This document shows, piece by piece, positions 40,973 to 49,600 of a stretch of 64,000 bases of DNA. The notes below the pieces were generated by a model. The model made no database searches and was not told where the DNA came from. It was given only the letters and a program-made list of their open reading frames with translations. The translations under genes and the position numbers were made by a program. Numbering within the stretch: position 1 is the stretch's first letter; every line of letters begins with the position of its first letter. The stretch comes from Deferribacteres bacterium (GTDB taxonomy: Bacteria; Chrysiogenota; Deferribacteres; Deferribacterales; Geovibrionaceae), in the NCBI GenBank assembly GCA_023395255.1, contig JAEWZN010000007.1:1-64000 (forward strand), in the 5' to 3' direction.

Positions 40973-42796
40973 TTATTCCACAGTAACAGATTTTGCAAGG
41001 TTTCTCGGCTGGTCAACATCAAGACCGAGAAGATTTGCGCAGTGGTAGGCGAATATCTGCGTTGCCGTCACCGTGAGGAAAACTGAAAGCTCCTCCGGCA
41101 CATCGGGAACCTCAATTACATGATCCGCCTTTCCGGCAAGTTCGGTATCGCCTTCGGTGACAATGGCTATGACTATGCCGTCCCTTGCCTTAACCTCCTC
41201 AACATTTGAGGCGGTTTTATCATAAACAGAGCTCTTCACCGCTATGACAAACACAGGCAGTTCGCTGTCTATCAGCGCTATGGGGCCGTGCTTCATCTCC
41301 CCTGCGGGGTAGCCTTCGGCGTGGATATATGAAATCTCCTTGAGCTTAAGCGCACCCTCAAGAGCTATGGGGTAGTTTACGTTTCTGCCCAGATAGAGGA
41401 AGTCGGACGCGTCCTTATATTTCTTCGCCAAATCTTCAATAGCGCCGTCCTGTTTAAGCACATGCTCAAGCTTATCTGGTATTGAGACAAGCGCCTTGAG
41501 AAATTCCCTGCAGTCGTCCGCATTCAGTGTTCCCTTCATTCTGCCGAGATACATGGAGAACAGAAACAGGCTCGCAACCTGAGTGGTGAAAGCCTTTGTG
41601 GAGGCAACGCCTATCTCAGGCCCTGCGTGGGTATACACCACGCTGTGGGATTCCCTTGCGATGGATGAGCCCACCACGTTGCATATGGAAATAACCTTTG
41701 CACCCATCTTCTTAACCATGCGCATGGCGGAAAGAGTGTCCGCGGTTTCCCCGGACTGGCTGATGGCGATAAAAAGCAGTTTTTCATCCGCTATCAAGTC
41801 CCTGTAGCGGTATTCGGAGGCTATATCCACCTCAACGGGAATACGGGCAAACTTCTCTATATAAAACTTGCCCACAAGCCCCGCGTGCCAGCTTGTTCCG
41901 CAGGCGACTATGACTATGCGGTTTATATCCCTGAGCGATTCCTTAAGGTCTTTGGAGAGATCAAAGAACACATCGCCTGATTCAAGGCTGTATTTTCCCC
42001 TGATCGTATCTATCAGCGCTCTGGGCTGCTCGTTTATCTCTTTCTGCATGAAGTGGCGGTAACCGGCCTTCTCCGCCATGACGGGGTTCCAGTCTATATT
42101 TTTCACATCTCTGTCAACGGCGTTTCCCTCGCCGTCATATATGGTGTAGCCGTTTCTGGTTATCACAGCCACATCGCCGTCCTCAAGGAAAACGAATGTG
42201 CGGGTGTGGCTCAGCACGGCGGGAATATCGCTCGCGGCGAACATCTCCCCGTTGCCCACGCCGAGAACCAGCGGGCTGTCTTTTCTGGCAACGATAACCT
42301 TATCCGGCTCTTTTTCTGAAATAACACCGAGGGCATATGAGCCTTTCAGCTCCGCCAGCGCCGCCTGAACAGCCTTAAGCAGGTCGCCTTCATAAAGTGA
42401 TTCTATGAGGTGGGCTATCACCTCCGTGTCTGTTTCTGATTTGAAGCTGTAGCCCTCTGACGCGAGCCTCTCTTTAAGCTGAAGGTAGTTCTCTATTATG
42501 CCGTTATGAACAAGGGAGATATACGTCGATTTATGCGGGTGTGCATTCTCAAAGGAGGGCTTACCGTGAGTTGCCCAGCGCGTGTGCCCTATGCCCGCAG
42601 TCGCCTTGAAGTCTCTGTCTTTCAGCGCTTCCTTAAGGTTTACCAGTTTGCCCACACTGCGGGTTATCTCAATGACACCGTCTTCCAGAAGGCAGAGCCC
42701 TGCCGAGTCATACCCTCTGTATTCCAGTCTGGAAAGACCTTCCAGAAGAACGTTAGATGCCTTTGAATTTCCTATATATCCTACGATTCCGCACAT
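40973..42796 (-). CDS. glmS: Glutamine-fructose-6-phosphate aminotransferase (isomerizing)
   Basis: 607 aa, standard length. It makes glucosamine 6-phosphate from fructose 6-phosphate and glutamine, the first step to UDP-GlcNAc. The N-terminal glutaminase domain starts MCGIVGYIGN with the nucleophile Cys2, and includes GIGHTRWATHG. Two SIS domains follow (IVIVACGTSWHAGLVGKFY, FIAISQSGETADTLSAMR). The end NLAKSVTVE is the conserved C-terminus. It is downstream of glmU on the same strand, 67 bases away, so both are probably co-expressed and feed cell-wall and glycan synthesis. No glmS ribozyme could fit in that gap. Confidence 0.97.
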   Translation of the reverse strand: MCGIVGYIGNSKASNVLLEGLSRLEYRGYDSAGLCLLEDGVIEITRSVGKLVNLKEALKDRDFKATAGIGHTRWATHGKPSFENAHPHKSTYISLVHNGIIENYLQLKERLASEGYSFKSETDTEVIAHLIESLYEGDLLKAVQAALAELKGSYALGVISEKEPDKVIVARKDSPLVLGVGNGEMFAASDIPAVLSHTRTFVFLEDGDVAVITRNGYTIYDGEGNAVDRDVKNIDWNPVMAEKAGYRHFMQKEINEQPRALIDTIRGKYSLESGDVFFDLSKDLKESLRDINRIVIVACGTSWHAGLVGKFYIEKFARIPVEVDIASEYRYRDLIADEKLLFIAISQSGETADTLSAMRMVKKMGAKVISICNVVGSSIARESHSVVYTHAGPEIGVASTKAFTTQVASLFLFSMYLGRMKGTLNADDCREFLKALVSIPDKLEHVLKQDGAIEDLAKKYKDASDFLYLGRNVNYPIALEGALKLKEISYIHAEGYPAGEMKHGPIALIDSELPVFVIAVKSSVYDKTASNVEEVKARDGIVIAIVTEGDTELAGKADHVIEVPDVPEELSVFLTVTATQIFAYHCANLLGLDVDQPRNLAKSVTVE

Positions 42797-42863
42797 ATTT
42801 TTACCTTTCCTTATAATTAATAATCAGAAATCCGCACACTTTGCCTGATTCTGATACACGGCT

Positions 42864-44219
42864 TTATTTCTTCTTTGTACTCTTCCAGCGGGAGACCCAG
42901 CCTTCCTTGATCTTCATATCCGCCCTTGTCATGGCGAGAGCATCCGCGGGCACATCCTTTGTGATCGTGGAGCCAGCCGCCAGAAGGGCGCCTCTGCCGA
43001 TCTTCACAGGGGCAACAAGCTGAACATCGCTCCCCACAAAAACACCGTCTTCTATGACAGTCTTATACTTGTTTATACCGTCATAATTACAGGTAATTGT
43101 ACCGCAGCCTATATTAACATCTCTGCCTATCTCAGCATCACCGAGATAGGTCAGGTGGCTTGCCTTGCTCCCCTGCCCCATGAACGCTTTTTTTGTTTCC
43201 ACAAAGTTGCCTATCTTATTATCACCCTCAAGCACAGTGCCCGGGCGGAGCTGAGCCATAGGCCCCACTGAGCTTCCCGCGCCTACCTTGCTTTCAGTTA
43301 TATAGCAGTTGTCCTTGATTTCGCAGTTTTCGCCGATAACGGAATCCGTTATGCGGCAGCCGGACATGATTACGCTTCCGGTTTTTATTATATTTTTCCC
43401 GTGGAGATAAACATTGGGGTATATCTCCGCATCATTTTCTATTTCGGTTTCCTCATCGGCATAAAACGTATCGGGATCGAGTATGCTGACCCCCTGCTCC
43501 ATGAACTTTATCGCACGGCGTTTCCAGAGAACTTTTGCGCTTTCCGCAAGCTGAACACGGTTGTTCACGCCTAAGAACTCATTCTCGTCCTCAGCCTTGT
43601 ATGCGAATGCGCCTTCCTTCACTATATCTGTAAGATAAAACTCGTTCTGGGCGTTATCGCTCCCCACGCGGGAAAGCCTGTCCAACAGAACGGCTGAGTC
43701 ACAGAAGTATATTCCGGTGTTTATCTCGTTTATTCTTTTTTCCTGATCGTTTGCGTCCTTTTCCTCAACTATTTTAATGACGGAACCGCCGCCTCCCCTG
43801 ACCACACGCCCGTAGCCCGCAGGGTTTTTCACGCTGACGCTTATGAAGCTCACCGGATGCGTCTCTGCCGTTTCCATAAACTTCTTCAGGGTTTCAGCCC
43901 TCACAAGGGGCATATCCCCGCAGAGGATAAGCACACGGCCGCCGTGATTCTGTATGACGGCTTTCGCCGCCAGAACCGCATCCGCCGTTCCGCGCTGACT
44001 CTCCTGAAGGCTGAAGGAGGCTCTTTCGCCCACATGGGTTTTCACATCCTCCGCACCGCTGCCCACGACAATATTCACCTCATCCGCACCGCAGGCGGAG
44101 GCAGCATCTATAACATAATCTATCATCGGCTTTCCGGCTGATTCGAAAAGAACCTTAGGTTTTGAGGATTTCATGCGGGTTCCCTTGCCCGCAGCGAGGA
44201 TAAGAGCGAGAATTTTCAT
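42864..44219 (-). CDS. glmU: Bifunctional GlcN-1-P acetyltransferase / GlcNAc-1-P uridylyltransferase
   Basis: 451 aa. It carries out the last two steps to UDP-GlcNAc. The N-terminal uridylyltransferase domain has LILAAGKGTRMKSSKPKVL and CGDMPLVRAETL; the C-terminal left-handed beta-helix has hexapeptide repeats and KASHLTYLGDAEIGRDVNIG, with GCGTITCNYDGINK close behind. It has the normal two-domain length. It heads the glmU-glmS pair. Confidence 0.97.
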   Translation of the reverse strand: MKILALILAAGKGTRMKSSKPKVLFESAGKPMIDYVIDAASACGADEVNIVVGSGAEDVKTHVGERASFSLQESQRGTADAVLAAKAVIQNHGGRVLILCGDMPLVRAETLKKFMETAETHPVSFISVSVKNPAGYGRVVRGGGGSVIKIVEEKDANDQEKRINEINTGIYFCDSAVLLDRLSRVGSDNAQNEFYLTDIVKEGAFAYKAEDENEFLGVNNRVQLAESAKVLWKRRAIKFMEQGVSILDPDTFYADEETEIENDAEIYPNVYLHGKNIIKTGSVIMSGCRITDSVIGENCEIKDNCYITESKVGAGSSVGPMAQLRPGTVLEGDNKIGNFVETKKAFMGQGSKASHLTYLGDAEIGRDVNIGCGTITCNYDGINKYKTVIEDGVFVGSDVQLVAPVKIGRGALLAAGSTITKDVPADALAMTRADMKIKEGWVSRWKSTKKK

Positions 44220-44314
44220 TATTTCACCGTATAAAAAGCAATAGATAAGAGTTTAGGCAAATGGAACAGAAAAATCAATTGTGGAATATAATTGACAGTG
44301 TATACAGGTGTTCC

Positions 44315-44749
44315 CTAAGGATCCTGCAAGGCGCTTTTCATATAGCCGAAATCCACTTCCGCGCGCTCCTCTGTGTTGTTACGCTGAACAAGCACAGTGA
44401 AGATGTAGACCTCCCTTTCGCTGTTTTCGGTGTAGAACCTTTCGCACCTGTAAGAGCTTACAGTTACGGTGTGAGTAGCAGTATCTGCACCGTACGGCGC
44501 CATAAACTCACGCACATCATCAATGTAGTCCGCATCGTCCGAGCACTCTATCTCGTCATCATCCACGCCTTTCATGATAAGCTCTGAGGCTCCCTTGGCT
44601 ATTTCCAGCGAGCTCTTGTAGGAGTCCAGAGAGGCGGCTGTTCGGGAGCCGGACTGAACGAAATATATAAGCGCACTGAGGAAAGCCAGCACAACGGCAG
44701 AAAGGATAAGAGTGGTGAGCAGTGAGAAACCTTTATTGCTGAGCTTCAT
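44315..44749 (-). CDS. PilX-like minor pilin / prepilin
   Basis: 144 aa from the ATG at 44749, with AGGTGA upstream. A short leader KLSNKGFSLLTTLILSAVV gives the prepilin peptidase site G/FSLL followed by the hydrophobic helix. A Glu at position 5 is absent (FSLLT), as in PilX-like and GspK-like subunits. The mature part has paired cysteines (DEIECSDDAD and VSSYRCERF). It is the last gene of the minor-pilin set and overlaps the PilW-like gene by 17 nt. Confidence 0.75.
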   Translation of the reverse strand: MKLSNKGFSLLTTLILSAVVLAFLSALIYFVQSGSRTAASLDSYKSSLEIAKGASELIMKGVDDDEIECSDDADYIDDVREFMAPYGADTATHTVTVSSYRCERFYTENSEREVYIFTVLVQRNNTEERAEVDFGYMKSALQDP

Positions 44750-45701
44750 ACTTATCACCTATATTGTACGTTTTTGTATCTATCGTCATAATATTCCAGC
44801 GGTAGTTCCTTCCGTTTGCCGGGATAGGGAAGCTTAACTGATCCAGCGCATTGTCCTCGGCATCAAAATCAAGATTTTTCACCATCTCATCGTCCCCGAA
44901 GTTGAATTTGCTGTCAAACTGTCCTTCCTGAACCAAAACGTAGACCACAAGTCTTCTGAGGCTGAAAAGGTTGTCCGGGCTGTCAGCGATTACATTTGCC
45001 AGAGTGTCATAAACAATGTCCCCGCCGTCATCATAGCCCGCATAAACAGCCCAGCCGCCCACACAGTCCACAACAGGCACAGTTCCTCTGCAAAGCACCG
45101 CAGTGTTGGGGTTGCATCTGGCTGATCTGTCCGGGGTTCCGTCATCGTTGCAGTCTTCGGCCATGCGGTATGTTATTGTTCTGAATTTTTCCGCAGATGC
45201 AGCATCATACGGATAACCGACGGCGTAGCGGAAATCCAGTGTTGAGACACTGTTTATGTCATGATCGATAATTCTGTTAGTTCCTGTATCAATAACCTTA
45301 AGCCCGCTGAAATGGTTTGCCTCTCTTCTGTCGGAATCATTGTCGATTTCGCAGTCAGTACCTTCTTCCTCGCATTTCAGCAGCACCCAGCCGTGGGTTC
45401 TGGGCTCCAGTCTGTCGTAAGTGGTGAAAATATCCAGCGTACCGTTATCCCAGTCCACAGGGTAGAGAGTATCTCCTGCCGCCGTCTCTTCGTCTCTTGC
45501 AAGCCCGAAGCCTGCGTTGCTGAGATCAACTCTGACGATTTCGGAGCTTATAATATTCTCTATGTTGGATTCACTTATCTTTGAAAGCTGTTTTGTGCCG
45601 GAATAGAGATTTATATAGGTAGTATAAAGCGCTGTTACAAGTACCCCGGCTATAACAAGCACAACAAGAAGCTCAATGAGCGAAAAGCCTTTTTTTATCA
45701 T
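44733..45701 (-). CDS. PilW-like minor pilin / prepilin
   Basis: 322 aa. Type III signal KKGFSLIELLVVLVIAGVL with cleavage G/FSLIE (Glu5 present), followed by a long extracellular domain, the usual size for PilW. Paired cysteines occur in CEEEGTDCEID and RTITYRMAEDCNDDGTPDR. Acidic runs (DNDSDRREAN, DCNDDGTPDR) may bind calcium. It starts inside the stop of the PilV-like gene (ATGA overlap). Confidence 0.82.
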   Translation of the reverse strand: MIKKGFSLIELLVVLVIAGVLVTALYTTYINLYSGTKQLSKISESNIENIISSEIVRVDLSNAGFGLARDEETAAGDTLYPVDWDNGTLDIFTTYDRLEPRTHGWVLLKCEEEGTDCEIDNDSDRREANHFSGLKVIDTGTNRIIDHDINSVSTLDFRYAVGYPYDAASAEKFRTITYRMAEDCNDDGTPDRSARCNPNTAVLCRGTVPVVDCVGGWAVYAGYDDGGDIVYDTLANVIADSPDNLFSLRRLVVYVLVQEGQFDSKFNFGDDEMVKNLDFDAEDNALDQLSFPIPANGRNYRWNIMTIDTKTYNIGDKYEAQQ

Positions 45702-46204
45702 AACATTCCTTCTTTCATGACCACGGATTTTCTGGAAAGAAATTTCAGTTCGCCCTTATGCCGCCAGCAGATGGTGGCTACAACTGTTGCCGAATTTTCG
45801 AGCCCCAGGTTGTCGTCTTCGCTATCGAAAACCTTATAGACCACCTCATAGGGAACTCTTCCTATGTTTTCCCCTGATGAACTGCGGAAAACAAAGTTCC
45901 CGGTGCATACGGGGTCAGCCGGAACATCATTGTCATCCGGATCGCAGTAGGCATTAAGATTTGCCGTTTCATCAAGATCCATATCAGGCAGGCTGTCAGG
46001 CTGATCCTCCAGATCATCAAAATCCATTGTTCTGAAACCTTCGAAGACCGTCTGGATAACCTCTTCCCCTTTCTGCCTAATAAGGTCGCTGAGGTTGCGC
46101 TGCTTCACCACTATATAACCGTAGGCGAGGCTGAGCATGATTACCGCCATGATCACCATGGAAACAAGAACCTCCATAAGTGTAAAGCCTCTGTTATCGC
46201 GCAT
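45698..46204 (-). CDS. PilV-like minor pilin / prepilin
   Basis: 168 aa. N-terminus DNRGFTLMEVLVSMVIMAV with peptidase site G/FTLME and Glu5, the PilV/GspI style. A cysteine pair is in LNAYCDPDDNDVPADPVC. Its ATG lies 11 bases inside the end of the FimT-like gene, and it overlaps the PilW-like gene by 4 nt. Confidence 0.82.
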   Translation of the reverse strand: MRDNRGFTLMEVLVSMVIMAVIMLSLAYGYIVVKQRNLSDLIRQKGEEVIQTVFEGFRTMDFDDLEDQPDSLPDMDLDETANLNAYCDPDDNDVPADPVCTGNFVFRSSSGENIGRVPYEVVYKVFDSEDDNLGLENSATVVATICWRHKGELKFLSRKSVVMKEGML

Positions 46205-46634
46205 CGCATGCTCCGTTTACAAATCTGCCCGCCTTAATCCTGTTTGTTTCAAATAATATGCAGTCATACTCGGCGCGGCTGCCGCCTCCGGATCTGATAG
46301 TTCCGGTTACAGTGACAAAGCCGCTCACAAATGTTATATCGTCCTCTGTTTCAAAATCTGTTGAGCCCGTGAAGCTGAGCCCCTGATACAGATTGCCGTC
46401 CTCTGTCTCTATCCTCACCGTTTTACCGTCAACAGCTACCAGAAGGGGAATCTTCCTTGTGAAGGAATACTGTCTGGCTGTGGAAACCATAGCCAGCACC
46501 TGCCTCACATCAGACTCAACATTGGCCTTCACCATCAGGTTACGGTAACTGATCACGCCGAATGCAAGGATAATTCCTATAATCGACATAACTGCCATGA
46601 GCTCTATCGCCGTCAGTCCCTTTCTGTTTATCAT
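46194..46634 (-). CDS. FimT/GspH-like minor pilin
   Basis: 146 aa. N-terminus INRKGLTAIELMAVMSIIG, site G/LTAIE with Glu5. The body matches GspH/FimT (VRQVLAMVSTARQYSFTRKI, VRIETEDGNLYQGLSF). It helps initiate pilus assembly in the inner membrane. It overlaps the PilY1 gene by 4 nt. Confidence 0.82.
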   Translation of the reverse strand: MINRKGLTAIELMAVMSIIGIILAFGVISYRNLMVKANVESDVRQVLAMVSTARQYSFTRKIPLLVAVDGKTVRIETEDGNLYQGLSFTGSTDFETEDDITFVSGFVTVTGTIRSGGGSRAEYDCILFETNRIKAGRFVNGACDAR

Positions 46635-49600
46635 CTCTCAATCCAGAAGAGCAGTTTGCCTCTGCGGGTGGTCTTAACAGGTTCAACCGGAGTTGGCGGC
46701 CCTATGGCGGCTCCCGCTTCTATTTCAGGATCCGGCGCTTCCCCTGTTGTATTCTGGTGAGGGTTTTCCACAATGGGAATATCACCTGAGGTTGTAGGCA
46801 CTATCACAGGCGGAACATAGGTAACATTATACCCCTGGCATGTGTAGTCCGGGGCATTTTTCCCTGTGGCGCAGTTTATTGACCATGTCCTGTGCTTACC
46901 GCCGAATGTGCACACATCTGAGTTAGGAATGGTGGTGGTATAAAAAACAATATTGGAGTAATCCGTACCCGCAGGGTCGGAGATCAGCCTTTCCATAAGG
47001 TCGCCGGAACTCCTGCCGAGAAGGGTTTTCCTCCACGCGTATTTGTCGTTCCCTCCGGTTATGTCGCTGCATACGTCGGTTTCCCCTCCATCAAGGTCGC
47101 AGTTGCCGTCCTTGCAGCCGTCAATCCGCACACCGTAGAGGTAGTTCCGGTCGCTTGAGCCGCTGCCGGACTCGTCTGTCTTGTAGAACCATCTACCAGT
47201 TCCGAAATAGATATAATTCATTTTGAAGCAGCTCATGTGCTCAATGCTTGCCGTAACCGGCTTTGCCGCGCCGTAGCTGCTGTCGAACACATTGTTGAAT
47301 GTCCAGTCGGCAGGGTTTTCCGATGTGACTGACACGCCGATGACATTCCCTGTCCATGCGCTGTTCTTATACTGGCTGACACCGAAAAACACTGTGTCCG
47401 TGTCTCCGTTGCCTCCGTAGTCAATACCTCTGTTAAACAGCTTTCCGCCGAACGTATTGGTATAAGTGGCAAGGGCGGAAACATTATGGTAGCCGCTTCT
47501 GCTCTCTCCGGTGAACTTAACCACACCGTTGGATGATTTCAGAGTGAAGTCGCTGTTGAGGTTCATAACAAAAACACTGAGCCTCTGCGCGGAGGAACCT
47601 GCATAGTCCGTAGGGCCTGAGAGGAACATTATATAACGGCTGTTCCCTTTCTTTATGTAGGCAGGGCCTGAGAAGCTGAAACCCAGATGAGGTTCACTGA
47701 ACTCCCACAGGAGTGCGGGGTTGTTCTGGTCGGTTATATCAAGTGCATAGTAGGACGAAAGCCCTACACAGCTTGAGCTTGACGTATCAGAGCATGTATC
47801 GGCAGGGGGCCTGACGGAGTCCGAACCGCTCGCGCCGCATGCGCCGCCCAGCCTCATTCCGCCTATGAGTATGCGTCTGTCTATGTAGCCGTCCTTATTG
47901 GAATCCTCTTCTATGACATAAGGGGTGAGGTCATTGTAATACAGGTGGCAGTAGTCCGGATCAGCCAGATAACGCAGGTAGGGCAACGCATTCTTAGGGA
48001 TAAACGCCCATTCCTCTTTACCGAGATTTGCTCCAGTGGTTACGCTGGTATCATCACTGAGCTTCATTCCGCCTATGGCGCTCATGACTCTCCCTGCGCG
48101 GAAGGCATGGAGCATGCCGTCATTCGCACCCACGTAGCTCATCACATAGCCGGGCTTACCTGTCTTTTTCGGATGGTTGACAGTCACCGGGCTGGAGTTA
48201 AGAATATCCCCCAGCTTGTACACAACCTGATTGCCGTCTGAATCCGTGTATGTTCTTGAGCGGCATCCGGCCATATCCACACCGAGAATATAGCTTATAA
48301 GGTTTGATGCGCTGCCGAGGCAGGTTCCTGTGAGATCACCGAAGTTATCTGAAAACTGTGCTGAGTTTGCAGTGGTAAAACGCACCAGAGAGCCGTCCAC
48401 GTTTGTATAAACAATTCTGGAAGCGGCAGGGGTCTGGGCAAGATAGTTTCCGCCCTCCCAGAGGTAAGCCACGTCATCCAGAGAGGTATTGTAATTGGTT
48501 CTGGCTCCTCTGCTGCCGGAAGATAATGTGGCGTACTTATCTATTTGCAGAGTTCCTGCATCGTCTATGTAAAACTCAAGTATTTTATCCCCGTTCTCAC
48601 CGAAATTAAGCATCCTGTTTTTGTCAGTGTCCTCAATGATGCTCTGGTAGCTGCCCTTTGAGTGGAACCAGTAAGCGAAAAGCTGTCCGACCCATGAGAG
48701 GGTGGTTTCGCTGGCGGCATCACCGAAGTCTTTATTCGGATAAAACACAGCGTGGTTAATCAGCATGCCGTCATTCTTGGTTTTATCGATCGATACGGCA
48801 GTACCTGATGAAACCTTTTTGAGAATGTCCTGAAAAACACGTGCAAGCTTCTGCTCAAGCTCAAGGGGGTTCGTGATGAAGTGATAGTTGTCCGGCACAC
48901 CGTCGCCGTCCTCATCCCATTCAGCGTCCTGATCCGGCAGACCATCACCATCGGAATCGTTAAACCCGCCGTACTTAGCCGCATACCAAAGAGGGTCTTT
49001 AAGCATTGAGGCGTTGGTTCCCCCTGTGTTGAATGTTTTTGTCCATGTCAGGGGTAAGCCGCTTATCGCAGCGTTGCTTGAGCCGTCCGCTATGTCTGAT
49101 ATGGGAAGATAGACACCGTCTGCCGTTGTTCCTGTGATGATGAAACCCATGGCCTGATTTATACCGCCCGCAGCATACTCTGAGGTGAGGCTTATAGTCA
49201 CTGTTCCGTCTGCATTCACAACATAGTCGTATCTGGCTATGGCATCCATATCATGGTCGGCTCCCTGCTCAACGTCCTCAAAGTTGATGCGGAAACGTCC
49301 GCTGGTTTCCGTTATCGTCTCGGCATAAAAGTCCACTATGCCGTTTGAGGGGCAGAAGCCCGTTCCGTTGAGTATAAGCCCGTACGTGCTGTTATTAATG
49401 TTGTAGCCGCAGCTTATTCCGCTGCCGCCCACAGATTTGCCGAGGGGAACCAGCTTAACCTGACGGTTATTGACATTTATCACTATCTCCGGCAGGGGGG
49501 AGGCAAGCGCCACAGAGTGAGTATCCACATTCGGCAGGTAGCTTGTCACGGGGTGGTCAGCCGAGTTATCTGTAAATTTTGTTTTTGCGTAGTAGGCAAG

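Noticed and set aside
42797..42863. Possible glmS ribozyme upstream of glmS
   Set aside because: The 67-base gap is too short for the ribozyme core, and the expected conserved segments are absent.
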